From NCBI RefSeq assembly GCF_001434895.1, contig NZ_AZEE01000027.1, positions 29,163-93,162 on the forward strand: a stretch of 64,000 nt of DNA. The letters are read 5' to 3'. Each line of letters begins with the position of its first letter. The stretch's first letter is position 1. Origin of the DNA: Secundilactobacillus odoratitofui DSM 19909 = JCM 15043. GTDB lineage: Bacteria > Bacillota > Bacilli > Lactobacillales > Lactobacillaceae. Of the stretch, positions 1-9,531 are shown in pieces. A model generated the notes under the pieces. That model was not told where the DNA came from. It saw only the letters and a list, made by a program, of their open reading frames with translations, and made no database searches. The position numbers and the translations under genes are program-made.

Positions 1-1
1 C

Positions 2-760
2 TTGCGTCGAGAAAAGGAAGCCGTTTTAACGGACCTGCCACCAAAAATTGAAACTAATTTGACTAATGACATGACGCCGGAGCAAAAAACAGTTTACTTG
101 GCACAACTCCAGCAGATGCAAGTTAAAGTTCGCGGAATGTCTGCCACTAAATTCGTTAAAAATCGAGTTGAAATTCTGGCTGGCTTAACCCGTTTACGCC
201 AAATCTGTGACACACCAGCGCTCTACATGGATGATTTCACAGGTACCTCTGGCAAGTTAGAACAATTAATTGAGCTACTCAATCAAGCAGCTGAAAATAA
301 TCGCCACGTCCTGATTTTTTCACAGTTTACTAGTATGCTGAGTATCATCGAAGAACACTTGGCGCAGGCTGATTTACCAGCCTATGTGTTGAAGGGTGAC
401 ACCAAGCCAAAAGACCGGCTGGCCATGGTTGACGCCTTCAATGCTGGTGAAAAAGCCATCTTTTTGATCTCGCTAAAGGCCGGTGGTACTGGTCTCAACC
501 TAACCGGGGCCGACATGGTTATTCTAGTCGATTTATGGTGGAATCCTGCCGTTGAAGACCAAGCAACAGCCCGGGCACACCGAATCGGACAGCACCATCA
601 AGTCGATGTGTACCGTTTGATTACGCAGGGTACAATTGAAGAACAAATCTATAAATTACAAGAACAAAAGCGTGACCTTGTGGACCAAATTCTCAGTGGT
701 ACCGAGAATAAAGGTGCACTGACTGAAGAAGAAATTCGCAGCATCCTTGGGATTTCATAG
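2..760 (+). CDS. SNF2-family helicase, C-terminal part (cut by window edge)
   Basis: This is the last 252 residues of a DEAD/DEAH-like SNF2 helicase; the start lies left of the window. The helicase C lobe is clear: a segment reading VLIFSQFTSML (about residues 104-114), then KGGTGLNLTGAD-like motif V and the arginine-finger motif VI with DQATARAHRIGQ near residue 190. The C-terminal tail ends EEEIRSILGIS, as in bacterial SNF2 proteins. These proteins are double-stranded-DNA-dependent ATPases; their substrate in lactobacilli is not known. A terminator hairpin follows at 784-835. The family call is firm; the physiological role is not. Confidence 0.9.
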   Translation: MRREKEAVLTDLPPKIETNLTNDMTPEQKTVYLAQLQQMQVKVRGMSATKFVKNRVEILAGLTRLRQICDTPALYMDDFTGTSGKLEQLIELLNQAAENNRHVLIFSQFTSMLSIIEEHLAQADLPAYVLKGDTKPKDRLAMVDAFNAGEKAIFLISLKAGGTGLNLTGADMVILVDLWWNPAVEDQATARAHRIGQHHQVDVYRLITQGTIEEQIYKLQEQKRDLVDQILSGTENKGALTEEEIRSILGIS

Positions 761-783
761 TGCCAAAACTTTAAACTAAAACA

Positions 784-835
784 AACGCGGTTTCATCAAA
801 ATCCAATCTGGGATTCTCGATGAAATCGCGTTTTT
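784..835. terminator. Bidirectional rho-independent terminator
   Basis: An inverted repeat AACGCG-n-TTTCATC pairs with GATGAAA-n-CGCGTT around a loop of about 17 nt. A T run follows on the + strand and T-rich sequence follows on the minus strand. It sits between the convergent SNF2 and VanZ-RDD genes and probably serves both. Confidence 0.8.
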
Positions 836-859
836 GGTTAATAATTAATGGTGATTCTA

Positions 860-1981
860 CTATGCATAGGAAGACTGTAACCGAGTCTTGCTCCATCGTT
901 CAAACAGGAGCGCATGACTAGGCCGGAATAGATCAATCATTAAGTCTAAGCCAAACACAATAATCACAATCGCAACATAGATAAACATCACAGCACCTAA
1001 AATCGAGTACAAAATACTGGTGTGATCGATCACCGCTGCGATACTCCCAATCACAGCCGGTAAAATAAACATACTGTATCCAATCAGCCATCGCGTAATG
1101 ATTGCCTTTGTAGGTGCTAATTCACCACCGACCGTTGTCACTTTCAAATGAACTAGTCGCATCCCAAGGGTCTGATGCCACGCAAGTTGCGGCAGCAAAA
1201 TGACGAGGATCAGTGCGAAAAGGGCAATGGGCTGAGCAACGGATTCAACTGTCAAACGTGCTAAGCTCGCAAAAATCAGTAGGCCGCTGTTAACCATCGC
1301 GAGGCTGATCAGGTCAACCACCAGTGCAGTCGCATGACGGAAAGTCGACACTTGTCTGGACTGAATCTGCAGCCGTTCAGTAATGTGCTCGCTGGTTGGT
1401 AGCAACGGCAAAACCCAACCTGTCAGCCAAAAACCGACTATGCCACCGGTGGTATTTAAGAGTAAGTCATCCACATCGAATAACCGGTAAGGTCGTGGAT
1501 AGAACCCGTAATCTCCCGATAGCTGGGTCAATTCGAAAAATAATGACAGGCAAAACGCCATCAACAACGTTTGTCGCCAAGATTTACGAAAATAGGCTCT
1601 GAGGTAAAATCCAAACGGAATCGTCAAAAACACGTTGAATAATGGCTGTATCACTGTCGGGCTCTTGATGGTTGCAATCCAAGTATGAATATTTGTGACT
1701 TGCAACGGACTGTACTTGATAAATTGCCGGACAAACATCAACGGCTGTAAATTATACTTTGGTGTCGTCAACTTGGCCACTTCAGCGACGGATGGTAACG
1801 GCAATATAATCAAAAAGTACGCACACATCAGGTAGAAAATAAAACTGTATAACATGAGTATCGACCATCGTGAAACTGCTCCAAAACGATGGTAATGCCA
1901 CAACAATACTGGAAAAGTGATCAATAATGCCACGAAGGGAAATATGATCATCGCCATTTTAATATCGAATAAGTAAACCAT
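860..1981 (-). CDS. VanZ-RDD family membrane protein
   Basis: This 373-residue integral membrane protein has two recognisable parts. Residues about 10-195 form a VanZ-like region with several membrane segments and the family's FDVDDLLLNTTGG motif near residues 168-180. Residues about 205-355 form an RDD-like domain containing HQTLGMRLVHLKV. VanZ-like proteins are linked to lipoglycopeptide tolerance in enterococci, and RDD proteins have been linked to ion transport, but neither role can be inferred here. The gene is monocistronic and convergent with the SNF2 gene. The start has a GGAGG-like site just upstream (minus-strand reading of 1983-1990). Confidence 0.8.
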   Translation of the reverse strand: MVYLFDIKMAMIIFPFVALLITFPVLLWHYHRFGAVSRWSILMLYSFIFYLMCAYFLIILPLPSVAEVAKLTTPKYNLQPLMFVRQFIKYSPLQVTNIHTWIATIKSPTVIQPLFNVFLTIPFGFYLRAYFRKSWRQTLLMAFCLSLFFELTQLSGDYGFYPRPYRLFDVDDLLLNTTGGIVGFWLTGWVLPLLPTSEHITERLQIQSRQVSTFRHATALVVDLISLAMVNSGLLIFASLARLTVESVAQPIALFALILVILLPQLAWHQTLGMRLVHLKVTTVGGELAPTKAIITRWLIGYSMFILPAVIGSIAAVIDHTSILYSILGAVMFIYVAIVIIVFGLDLMIDLFRPSHALLFERWSKTRLQSSYA

Positions 1982-2097
1982 GACTGTCCTCCCAAACTAA
2001 GCTCATCTTAATGTACCCTTGGAGAGGTTATTCTGTCAATTATTCGAATACTGATTGCTGCAAGTGTCATTGTCGTTGTTTATGCCACTACAGACTG

Positions 2098-2130
2098 ACG
2101 CCCCAGTTTCCGATTTCGAAACTGAGGCGT
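2098..2130 (-). terminator. Hairpin at the 3' end of the deo operon
   Basis: ACGCC-n-CAGTTTC pairs with GAAACTG-n-GGCGT around a 7-nt loop, just after the pdp stop. The T run is weak, so this may be a terminator or a 3'-end stabilising hairpin. Confidence 0.6.
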
Positions 2131-2149
2131 TAATGGTTATTCTACGTAG

Positions 2150-3448
2150 TTATTTAATAATCTCGTGAATCAACGTCAACGGCTTGGCGCTGGCTTCGAT
2201 CTTAATGTTGTCATACAACAACTGTTTGATGTCTTCAACATCTTCACGGTCGGCATAAATCGTTAGCAACGATTCGCCTTCGGCTACCGCGTCGCCCACC
2301 TTTTTGTGTAGCTCCAGACCAACGGCATAATCGAGTTGATCATCTTTGGTTTGCCGGCCACCGCCTAATAGCATGCTGGCAATGCCCATTTCATCAGCTG
2401 TCATTTCGCCAACGACACCACTAGCTTTGGCAGGTAACTCAATCTTAAACTTCGCTTGTGGCATGATAGTTGGATCATCCACAACGCGACCGTCGCCACC
2501 CTGAGCAATGACCATTTGACGGAAGGCTTCTAGGGCTTTACCACTCTTAACACCTGCTTCAAGCATTTGACGGGCTTCTTCAAGGGTATCCGCTTTTTTA
2601 GCTAACACGACCATCTGGCTACCAAGGGTCAGGACTAAGTCAGTGATATCTTCAGGGCCTTCACCCTTCAAAATATCAATGGTTTCTTTGATTTCGAGCG
2701 CATTGCCAATCATGTTCCCCAATGGCTGATTCATGTCGGAAATAACTGCCATGCAGTCCATCCCAACACTTTTACCAATTGAAACCAGCGCCTTGGCCAA
2801 GTCACGGGCTTGTTCTTCACTCTTCATAAAGGCCCCGGAACCAGTCTTAACATCCAGCACTAAAGCATCCGTTCCAGATGCAATTTTCTTACTCATGATG
2901 GAACCGGCAATTAACGGAATTGAATCAACAGTGTCGGTAACATCCCGCAGTGCGTAAATTTTCTTATCAGCTGGCGCGATGTTACCCGTTGCACCCACAA
3001 TGGCTAGGTGAATGTCTTTGACCTGTTGTTTAAATTGCGCTTCAGTTAGCTCAACGTTAAATCCTGGGATGGCTTCAAGCTTGTCTAAGGTACCGCCGGT
3101 ATGGCCCAACCCACGACCAGAAATCATTGGGATTGGAATCCCTAACGCCGCAATCATTGGTGCAAGCGGCAAACTGGTTTTATCGCCGACACCACCAGTC
3201 GAATGCTTATCAACCTTGATGCCAGGAATGTCAGATAAGTCGAGCTGATCACCAGATTTCAACATCTGCATGGCTAGTTCTGCCTGTTCATCATCTTGCA
3301 TGCCGTTAAAATAAATTGCCATTAACAGGGCACTGGTTTGATAATCTGGTATCGATCCGTCCGTTACACCATCAACAAAAAACTTAATTTCTTCTTTCGA
3401 TAAAGCGCTTCCATTTCTTTTGTGATCAATCACGTCGACCATTCGCAT
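2150..3448 (-). CDS. pdp: Pyrimidine-nucleoside phosphorylase
   Basis: The 432-residue protein has the full length of Pdp/DeoA. It cleaves thymidine, deoxyuridine or uridine with phosphate to give the free base and (deoxy)ribose-1-phosphate. The glycine-rich signature [20 protein letters not shown] lies at about residues 79-98 and the [16 protein letters not shown] segment follows at 110-125. In Firmicutes, enzymes with this sequence usually accept both uridine and thymidine. It is the last gene of the deo operon, 49 bp after deoR. The start is set by a GGAGG site seven bases before the ATG. Confidence 0.93.
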   Translation of the reverse strand: MRMVDVIDHKRNGSALSKEEIKFFVDGVTDGSIPDYQTSALLMAIYFNGMQDDEQAELAMQMLKSGDQLDLSDIPGIKVDKHSTGGVGDKTSLPLAPMIAALGIPIPMISGRGLGHTGGTLDKLEAIPGFNVELTEAQFKQQVKDIHLAIVGATGNIAPADKKIYALRDVTDTVDSIPLIAGSIMSKKIASGTDALVLDVKTGSGAFMKSEEQARDLAKALVSIGKSVGMDCMAVISDMNQPLGNMIGNALEIKETIDILKGEGPEDITDLVLTLGSQMVVLAKKADTLEEARQMLEAGVKSGKALEAFRQMVIAQGGDGRVVDDPTIMPQAKFKIELPAKASGVVGEMTADEMGIASMLLGGGRQTKDDQLDYAVGLELHKKVGDAVAEGESLLTIYADREDVEDIKQLLYDNIKIEASAKPLTLIHEIIK

Positions 3449-3497
3449 CGTAATTTCCTCCGTTCGTTAATTGCTGTGATTATCATGGCGCTTAAAC

Positions 3498-4496
3498 CTA
3501 ACCTTCATCTTCAAGTAAGCGGTGAGCGGTATCGATATCAGTTATCAAACAGTTCGTATACCCACCGGTCAAAGCACCTTTAATGGCGTCAAATTTTCGT
3601 TCGCCGCCCGCAACTAAAATTGATTTTTGTTTATGTTTGAGGTCAGCTAACTGTACACCAACCGTCCGTGCGTTAATTTTAGGGCACGCCACTTGCCCGT
3701 CACGATTGTAAAAGCGTGAACAGATGTCACCAATCGCGTTTTCTTGAATGCCAGCCTGTTCGGCTTTTGAAAAATAGCCGGTTTGAAATAACAGGGCATC
3801 GTCATGAACCGTTCCCACCGTATAAAGGGCAATATTAGCCTGTTGACCAAGCGCAATCAGCTTTTTAATGTGTCGATCTTGCATCACGATGTCATGCGTC
3901 GTTTGAGTCTCAAAAATGACCGGTAGCGGCATAATACTTGGTGACGTATGAAAGGCCCGACCAAATTTCATTAAAATATCTTCGGCAAACACTGGCGTTG
4001 GCGTGTAAGTCATACTCCCCTTCAGTTCAACCACCGTTACATTCTGAGCGGCTTGTTCTTCAAGGTGGTCAGCGACTTGGTTCATCGTTTTCCCCCAGCT
4101 GACCCCGATAATATCATGGTCCTTAACGGTTTCAGTTAGATAATTCGCCGTATACTTACCCAACGCTTCAATCAATTGTTCGTAATTCGGCGTACTGGTA
4201 TACACAACGTGCGCTTCCTTTAACGAAAACCGATCGCGTAGTGCCCGTTCCAGATTCGACACACTGGCAAATGGGTCAATCACCTTAATTTGGACGTAGC
4301 CCTCATCCAAGGCAAACTGTAAGAGTCGCGAGACAGTTGGTCGTGAAATTGACAGTTTTTTGGCAATTTCCGCCTGTCCTAGTTTTGACTCGTAGTACAG
4401 TCTTGCAACTTGAATACTGTCGCTAATTCTTTTTTCGCTGACGCTTTTGTCCATGAGTGATCGATCCATTTCTTTATTATTTTGTGAGCAGCTCAT
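3498..4496 (-). CDS. deoR: DeoR-type (SorC family) deoxyribonucleoside regulator
   Basis: The 332-residue protein has an N-terminal helix-turn-helix (ARLYYESKLGQAEIAKKLSISRPTVSRL in shortened form AEIAKKLSISRPTVSRLL, about residues 40-58) and a C-terminal SorC sugar-phosphate sensing domain (about 80-330). This is the Bacillus subtilis DeoR architecture, not E. coli DeoR. It lies inside the deo operon and probably senses deoxyribose-5-phosphate. The start is uncertain: the first ATG has no Shine-Dalgarno site because a repeat (family C, copy 1) begins 2 bp upstream. An ATG at codon 11 or 15 would give an N terminus closer to the B. subtilis protein. Confidence 0.88.
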   Translation of the reverse strand: MSCSQNNKEMDRSLMDKSVSEKRISDSIQVARLYYESKLGQAEIAKKLSISRPTVSRLLQFALDEGYVQIKVIDPFASVSNLERALRDRFSLKEAHVVYTSTPNYEQLIEALGKYTANYLTETVKDHDIIGVSWGKTMNQVADHLEEQAAQNVTVVELKGSMTYTPTPVFAEDILMKFGRAFHTSPSIMPLPVIFETQTTHDIVMQDRHIKKLIALGQQANIALYTVGTVHDDALLFQTGYFSKAEQAGIQENAIGDICSRFYNRDGQVACPKINARTVGVQLADLKHKQKSILVAGGERKFDAIKGALTGGYTNCLITDIDTAHRLLEDEG

Positions 4497-4500
4497 ATTT

Positions 4501-4572
4501 GCCTAATCGGGCTTCAACAAGCAGAGACTTGCATGTAAGGGACGACCCACACCAACCCAAGTTCGGGGTTGG
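4501..4572 (+). repeat. Family C repeat, copy 1 (5' part only)
   Basis: This 72-bp segment matches 4602-4673 at all but about three positions, so it is a direct repeat with a period of 101 bp. It carries the left arm and loop of the family C hairpin but lacks the right arm: after GGGGTTGG the sequence diverges. It abuts the start of deoR and displaces any ribosome binding site for the first ATG. Confidence 0.85.
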
Positions 4573-4601
4573 CGTTGGCGTTGACACGCTACTGTTTTAT
4601 T

Positions 4602-4702
4602 GCCTAATCGGGCTCCTACAAGCAGAGACTTGCATGTAAGCGACGACCCACACCAACCCAAGTTCGGGGTTGGTGTGGGTCGTCCCTTACACTCCAGTCT
4701 CT
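4602..4702 (+). repeat. Family C repeat, copy 2 (complete long hairpin)
   Basis: A perfect 18-bp stem (4642-4659 with 4667-4684) closes a 7-nt loop AAGTTCG. Two outer helices extend it: GTAAG (4636-4640) with CTTAC (4686-4690), and AGAGACT (4624-4630) with AGTCTCT (4696-4702). It lies in the 229-bp gap between deoD and deoR inside the operon. The same loop and the GTAAGC...TTACACTC frame recur at 41014-41123. Confidence 0.85.
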
Positions 4703-4725
4703 AAACACTTGTTTGTGCACCTTAT

Positions 4726-5433
4726 TTATAACTTAATCGCTGTTTCCAATGCGACTGTCATCATATCAGCGAATGAACTTTGACGTTCTTGCGCTGATAA
4801 GGCTTCACCAGTCGTAAGGTTATCACTTACGGTATTGATTGACAATGCCTGTACGCCGTATTTGGCAGCTAACATATAGAGCGCTGCAGTTTCCATTTCC
4901 GTGCCTAAAACACCGTAATCAATCAATTGTTGATAATCGATCTCATCGTTGTAGAAGCGGTCAGCACTAAAAATGTTGCCCACCTTAACCGGAACATCCG
5001 CCGCTTTAGCCGCTTCGTAAGCCTTTAACAGCATATCAAAGTCAGCCGTTGGGGCGTAGATAACGCCTGCCTTAAAGGTGTTTTGGATAATTGCTGAATC
5101 CGTACTTGCCGATTGCGCGATTAAAATATCTCGAATCTTAACGGCTTCACCAAACCCACCAATGCTACCAATCCGCATCAAGTGTTTAACCCCAAAGAAC
5201 TTGATCAGCTCGTTGGTATAGATTGAAATAGAAGGAATCCCCATCCCGGTGCCTTGAACTGAAACCTTGTGACCCTTGTAAGTTCCAGTATAACCAAAGG
5301 CATTTCGAACTGAATTGTACTGAACAACGTTCTCCAAGAAATTATCCGCAACATACTTTGCTCGTAATGGATCACCCGGCATCAAAACCGTTTCTGCAAT
5401 ATCGCCCATTTCGGCGCCAATGTGTGTACTCAT
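4726..5433 (-). CDS. deoD: Purine-nucleoside phosphorylase, DeoD type
   Basis: The 235-residue protein matches the hexameric DeoD family in length and motifs. It phosphorolyses purine (deoxy)nucleosides to base and (deoxy)ribose-1-phosphate. Visible features are MSTHIGAEMGDIAETVLMPGDP at the N terminus (phosphate-binding GDPLRAK at about 21-27), the GTGMGIPSISIY segment (about 61-72) and the ETAALY substrate-binding segment containing E181-like glutamate near residue 181, with SDNLTTGE near residues 203-210. It follows deoB by 15 bp and has a TAGGAGG ribosome binding site. Confidence 0.94.
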   Translation of the reverse strand: MSTHIGAEMGDIAETVLMPGDPLRAKYVADNFLENVVQYNSVRNAFGYTGTYKGHKVSVQGTGMGIPSISIYTNELIKFFGVKHLMRIGSIGGFGEAVKIRDILIAQSASTDSAIIQNTFKAGVIYAPTADFDMLLKAYEAAKAADVPVKVGNIFSADRFYNDEIDYQQLIDYGVLGTEMETAALYMLAAKYGVQALSINTVSDNLTTGEALSAQERQSSFADMMTVALETAIKL

Positions 5434-5448
5434 GGTGTTGTCCTCCTA

Positions 5449-6648
5449 TTAGTCGTTTGTGGTTAATTCACTCAAAAAGCTTGTGCCGACTTGGTTGCCA
5501 CTTACGCCAAAGTTCTCAAGCACCGTTGCGCCAAAGTCAGCGTAGGTTCGACGAATGCCAAGTGACTTGCCGTGCTTAAAACTTGGTGAGTAAGCAATCA
5601 ATGGAACGTATTCACGAGTGTGATCCGTTCCCTTGAAACCTGGATCGTTACCGTGATCGGCCGTGATGATCACCAAATCGTCGGCGGTTAAGTTGGTCAA
5701 AAAATCACCCAACTGTTGATCAAAAGCCATCAAAGCTTGACCGTAACCTTCAGGGTTGCGTCGGTGCCCATACATCGCGTCAAAATCAACCAAGTTTGTA
5801 AAACTAAAGCCGTTAAATGACTTCTTAGCGTTTTCAATCGTCTTGTTCATGCCGTCTTCATTGCTTTCAGTATGGACGCCTTCAGTAATGCCGTGACCTG
5901 AGAAGATATCATTGATTTTTCCAACGGCTAACACGTCTAACCCAGCAGCCTTTAATCGATCCATATCAGTTTCGCCAGTTGGTTCTAGCGCAAAATCATG
6001 TCGATTGGCGGTTCTGGTGAAATGATCTTTATCAGGCCCCACGTATGGTCGTGCAATAATCCGACCAATTCGATATGGTTGGTCAATCGTGATTGAACGG
6101 GCATACTCACAGATTCGATACAGTTCTTCAAGCGGAATCACATCTTCATGTGCGGCAATCTGCAGAACTGAATCACCAGAAGTATAGACGATCAAGTCCC
6201 CGGTAGCCATCTGATGCTCACCATAATCATGAATCACATCCGTGCCAGAGTATGGTTTGTTGACGATAACGTGTCGACCACTAAAGTCTTCTAGTTGTTT
6301 AATCAGTTCAGCTGGAAAACCCTCTGGGAAAAAGCCAAGTGGCTCTGTGACGGGTAAGCCCATCATCTCCCAATGGCCATCCATACTGTCCTTACCAACT
6401 GACGTTTCGTGCATCTTGCCAAAGTAAGCGATGGGGTCATCAACCACAGCGACACCTTCGATTGGGTTATCTGGTCGAATATTTGAAAGGCCCATTTTCT
6501 CAAGGTTTGGTAGTTTCAACTTTCCTTGGAAATGTTCACCAATGTGGCCTAAGGTATCTGCACCAACATCACCGAATTGATTGGCGTCACTGGCTTCACC
6601 GATACCGACGGAGTCAATAACGATTCCAAATACACGCTTAAAAGTCAT
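5449..6648 (-). CDS. deoB: Phosphopentomutase
   Basis: The 399-residue protein is full length for DeoB, an alkaline-phosphatase-fold metalloenzyme that interconverts (deoxy)ribose-1-phosphate and (deoxy)ribose-5-phosphate. The N-terminal metal motif [17 protein letters not shown] ([11 protein letters not shown], about 10-21), the phosphorylated Thr segment GADTLGHI (about 29-36) and the C-terminal metal ligands in ITADHGNDP and [10 protein letters not shown] (about 330-352) are all present. It links the two phosphorylases of the operon to DeoC. Confidence 0.94.
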   Translation of the reverse strand: MTFKRVFGIVIDSVGIGEASDANQFGDVGADTLGHIGEHFQGKLKLPNLEKMGLSNIRPDNPIEGVAVVDDPIAYFGKMHETSVGKDSMDGHWEMMGLPVTEPLGFFPEGFPAELIKQLEDFSGRHVIVNKPYSGTDVIHDYGEHQMATGDLIVYTSGDSVLQIAAHEDVIPLEELYRICEYARSITIDQPYRIGRIIARPYVGPDKDHFTRTANRHDFALEPTGETDMDRLKAAGLDVLAVGKINDIFSGHGITEGVHTESNEDGMNKTIENAKKSFNGFSFTNLVDFDAMYGHRRNPEGYGQALMAFDQQLGDFLTNLTADDLVIITADHGNDPGFKGTDHTREYVPLIAYSPSFKHGKSLGIRRTYADFGATVLENFGVSGNQVGTSFLSELTTND

Positions 6649-6661
6649 TTAAGTTGCCTCC

Positions 6662-7312
6662 TTAGTCTTCCGTTACGATCTTAACGCTGGCACTGGCACC
6701 AATCCGTGAAGCGCCAGCAGCAATCATTGCTTCGGCTTCAGCCTTTGAATGAACACCACCAGAAGCTTTGACACCTAAACGATCACCAACGGTTTCACGC
6801 ATCAATTTAACGTCTTCGACCTTTGCGCCTGCTGTACTAAAGCCAGTTGAAGTCTTAACGTAGTCTGAACCGGCCTTTTCGGATAATTGGCAGGCACGGA
6901 CTTTTTCTTCTTCGTTTAGCAAGCTAGTTTCGATAATCACTTTGAGCAACTTACCCTCAGCATGAACCGCTTCAGCAACGGCTTTAATATCAGCTAATAC
7001 GGCATCGTCATGGTGTTCTTTTAATTCACCAATGTTGATCACCATATCAAGTTCGTCGGCGCCATCAACAATCGCCTGCTTGGCTTCGAGGACTTTACTT
7101 TGTGTGGAAGTAGCCCCCAGAGGGAAACCAATAACAGTACAAGTATTAACATCACTAGCCTTTAGGGCTTCGGCAGTGTGTTTTACCCAATATGGGTTAA
7201 TGCAAACAGAAGCAAAATCATATTCGATGGCTTCGTTAATAACCTTATCAACGTCGGTTTGTGTGGCATCGGCGTTTAAAATGGTGTGATCAATATACTT
7301 TGCTAGTTTCAT
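6662..7312 (-). CDS. deoC: Deoxyribose-phosphate aldolase
   Basis: The 216-residue class I aldolase splits 2-deoxyribose-5-phosphate into glyceraldehyde-3-phosphate and acetaldehyde. The Schiff-base lysine lies in DYVKTSTGF (about residues 150-158) and the second active-site lysine in GVKASGGV (about 179-186). It is the first gene of the operon deoC-deoB-deoD-deoR-pdp and starts with a strong AAGGAG site. The operon lets the cell use DNA nucleosides as carbon and energy source. Confidence 0.95.
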   Translation of the reverse strand: MKLAKYIDHTILNADATQTDVDKVINEAIEYDFASVCINPYWVKHTAEALKASDVNTCTVIGFPLGATSTQSKVLEAKQAIVDGADELDMVINIGELKEHHDDAVLADIKAVAEAVHAEGKLLKVIIETSLLNEEEKVRACQLSEKAGSDYVKTSTGFSTAGAKVEDVKLMRETVGDRLGVKASGGVHSKAEAEAMIAAGASRIGASASVKIVTED

Positions 7313-7355
7313 GGTTGGACTCCTTTGTTAAATCAACTTTTTAGTGTATGTGTTT

Positions 7356-7369
7356 TGTAACCGTTTACA
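7356..7369. promoter_or_regulatory. cre site (CcpA) at the deo promoter
   Basis: TGTAACCGTTTACA matches the cre consensus TGWNANCGNTNWCA at every position. It lies directly downstream of the -10, a typical place for CcpA roadblock or repression. Confidence 0.75.
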
Positions 7370-7397
7370 TCATATCATCTGATTGAACATATGTAAA
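7369..7397 (-). promoter_or_regulatory. deo operon promoter
   Basis: On the minus strand, -35 TTTACA and -10 TATGAT are separated by exactly 17 bp, 57 bp upstream of deoC. The spacer and -35 overlap the DeoR-like site and the cre touches the -10, which fits control by both regulators. Confidence 0.7.
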
Positions 7398-7439
7398 CAC
7401 TTACACTGAAATTATGCAAAGATTGTTCAATTCGTAATT
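7382..7439. promoter_or_regulatory. Putative DeoR operator half-sites
   Basis: ATTGAAC at 7382-7388 equals the half-site of the B. subtilis DeoR operator; an inverted copy GTTCAAT lies at 7433-7439. The first is embedded in a near-palindrome TGAACATATGTAAACA that covers the promoter spacer and -35. Binding by the operon's own DeoR is inferred. Confidence 0.5.
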
Positions 7440-7454
7440 AGTGTTCGGGTTAAT

Positions 7455-7490
7455 CAAAAAGGCGCTTACCGAATTTGGTAAGTGCCTTTA
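7455..7490 (-). terminator. Terminator after the tetR gene
   Basis: AAAGGCACTTACC pairs with GGTAAGCGCCTTT on the minus strand and is followed by a T run. It isolates tetR from the deo promoter. Confidence 0.8.
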
Positions 7491-7496
7491 AATCAC

Positions 7497-8057
7497 CTAT
7501 TTAGCTGGTTTGATCGTCTTGATCTTAAACATCTTCACTAACTCATTAACTGTGGTTTCTAACTGTCGTTTATTGACCTTCTCAGTACCTTCTGCCACGT
7601 AACGTTCAAGAATGCCCATCAGCATGCCAGCTACTGCACTGTTCATAATCGTGGGATACTTAGACGATCTGATTTTATCAATGACCGGATCATCAATGGT
7701 ACTCTCCTGGACGCGCTGATAGATCAACTCCCACAAGATATTGTTTAAAATCTCGTGGACGTCCGCGCGACTTTGGCGGGTTGGCGCCAAGTGGCGTAGA
7801 ACTGGCCAATAAACTTCAACATAACGTACAAACTGGACCATCAACGGTTGATCTGGAATGGTCTTATCAACCGTCTCTTCGATCTCAGCCTTCAAAAGCG
7901 ACTTCTTATCTGGAAAATAACGGTAAAACGTACTGCGAGTGACGAAACTCGCCTCGGCAACGGCGGAAATACTGATCATATCATAGGGCTTGTTCATCAG
8001 TAAATCCAAAAAGGCTGTCAAGATTTGACGCCGGGTTCTCTCTTGTGCTTTCCCCAT
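7497..8057 (-). CDS. TetR family transcriptional regulator
   Basis: The 186-residue protein has an N-terminal TetR helix-turn-helix (about residues 9-55, with ISAVAEASFVTRSTFYRYFPDKKSLL) and a variable C-terminal ligand domain. It lies 98 bp downstream of an MFS drug-exporter gene on the same strand and has its own promoter, so it probably regulates that exporter. The ligand cannot be read from the sequence. Confidence 0.85.
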   Translation of the reverse strand: MGKAQERTRRQILTAFLDLLMNKPYDMISISAVAEASFVTRSTFYRYFPDKKSLLKAEIEETVDKTIPDQPLMVQFVRYVEVYWPVLRHLAPTRQSRADVHEILNNILWELIYQRVQESTIDDPVIDKIRSSKYPTIMNSAVAGMLMGILERYVAEGTEKVNKRQLETTVNELVKMFKIKTIKPAK

Positions 8058-8112
8058 ATCAATTCTCCAATTCTCTTAATCAATTACTCGAATCATCCCA
8101 ATTCACATTAGA

Positions 8113-8141
8113 ATTGTACTAACTCCACTTGCGATATTCAA
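8113..8141 (-). promoter_or_regulatory. Promoter of the tetR gene
   Basis: On the minus strand, TTGAAT and TACAAT are separated by 17 bp, about 56 bp before the tetR start. Confidence 0.6.
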
Positions 8142-8154
8142 GTAAATCAACTTG

Positions 8155-9375
8155 CTAATTGGATTCCTTAATCGTTTTATAATCGGCTTTGTAAGCCCAT
8201 TCAACGATAACGAGGTTAATCAGGACTAGACCAGTCGTCATTAGAAATACATAACGATAGTCTAAGACCCCAGCGACACCAGAAGCTAACATTGGTCCGA
8301 CAACTGAACCAATTGCTTGAGCTGACTGATTATAACTAAAAATTCGACTAATGGACTCTTGAGGAGTTGCTAAGGTCATGACTGTCTGAGTAATCGGCAA
8401 TAAGGCCGCATCTGAGATGCCGACTAAGAAACGGAACACACCCAGGGCAACCACGCTGGTAACAAAAAACATTGGTACAAACATGGCTGCACAGAAAATC
8501 AAACCAGCAACTAACACTTTTCTGGGCCCGATATGATCACCAAGTGCACCCAGTCTCGGTGCCGCCAACAAAGTGGCAATCCCTGGTAAGGCAGCAATCA
8601 CTCCGCTGGCCATGGCAATGTTGCCCCGGTTATGCATCAGTTCCTTAACAAACAAACTAATGATTGGGTTGATTGAAGTAGTCGCTGCTTGAATCAGCAT
8701 TGAAGAAATAATCATTGCCCAAACCACCCGCACTCGTTTTATGCCGACAAAAGCGCTTTGTTTCGCATATTTAGGATTGTCAATCGGCGTAAAGTTTTCC
8801 TTGACGAAGAAGTAAGTCGTAATTGAGGCGATGAACATCAGTCCCCCGAACATAAAAAACGGAATCCGGTAACCAAATATACCAGCAATGTAACCACCAA
8901 TAATCGGCCCAATCAACTGACCACTCACGTTACCAGTCGTCAACGTTCCCATGGTCTGACCGCTCTTTTCATTCGGCACCTCACTGGCAATCAGGGCATA
9001 GGCGTTATTAATGTAGCCCGAAAACGCCCCTTGGATCACCCGTAAACTGATCAGAATCCAAACGTTGGGTGAAAAACCAGTCAGTGTTGCCGTAACGGTC
9101 ATTCCCAGCGCAGCACGCATCAGCATTGGTTTCCGACCCGTTTTGTCCGCTAATTTACCCCAAAACGGCGAAACGATTGCCTGACTTAAAAAAGTGCCAG
9201 AAAAGGCTAGTCCTGCATAAAGCGTCAGTTCCCACTTTGGAAACTGCCCCATTTCACTAATAAAGAGCGGTAGGAACGGCAAACTCATGCTGGCCCCTGC
9301 TCCTGTAATAAAGTTACCGACCCACAACGCGTAGAGGTTGCGCTGCCATTGTGGGCGTTTTGTTGTCGCTGCCAT
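8155..9375 (-). CDS. MFS multidrug efflux transporter
   Basis: The 406-residue protein has 12 predicted membrane segments and the MFS signature between segments 2 and 3 (FWGKLADKTGRKPMLMR, about residues 71-87). Motif-C-like GQLIGPIIGGY lies at about 151-161, which is typical of proton-driven drug exporters. It resembles the YqjV/TetA-like DHA1 transporters of lactobacilli. Partnership with the adjacent tetR gene is inferred from position. Confidence 0.85.
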   Translation of the reverse strand: MAATTKRPQWQRNLYALWVGNFITGAGASMSLPFLPLFISEMGQFPKWELTLYAGLAFSGTFLSQAIVSPFWGKLADKTGRKPMLMRAALGMTVTATLTGFSPNVWILISLRVIQGAFSGYINNAYALIASEVPNEKSGQTMGTLTTGNVSGQLIGPIIGGYIAGIFGYRIPFFMFGGLMFIASITTYFFVKENFTPIDNPKYAKQSAFVGIKRVRVVWAMIISSMLIQAATTSINPIISLFVKELMHNRGNIAMASGVIAALPGIATLLAAPRLGALGDHIGPRKVLVAGLIFCAAMFVPMFFVTSVVALGVFRFLVGISDAALLPITQTVMTLATPQESISRIFSYNQSAQAIGSVVGPMLASGVAGVLDYRYVFLMTTGLVLINLVIVEWAYKADYKTIKESN

Positions 9376-9484
9376 CTAATCATCCATTCTATGTATGTAT
9401 TTACAACAATTTTAGCACTTGCAAACCCAGCCGGTTACACAATTTCGTATGAAAGCGCCACCGATTAGAAAAGTCAACGTAACT

Positions 9485-9521
9485 TAAAAAAGTGCACCGA
9501 CGCCATCGCATCCAGTGCACC
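9485..9521 (-). terminator. Terminator after the DUF975 gene
   Basis: On the minus strand GTGCAC pairs with GTGCAC around a 17-nt loop and is followed by six T residues. Confidence 0.7.
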
Positions 9522-9531
9522 CTATATCACT

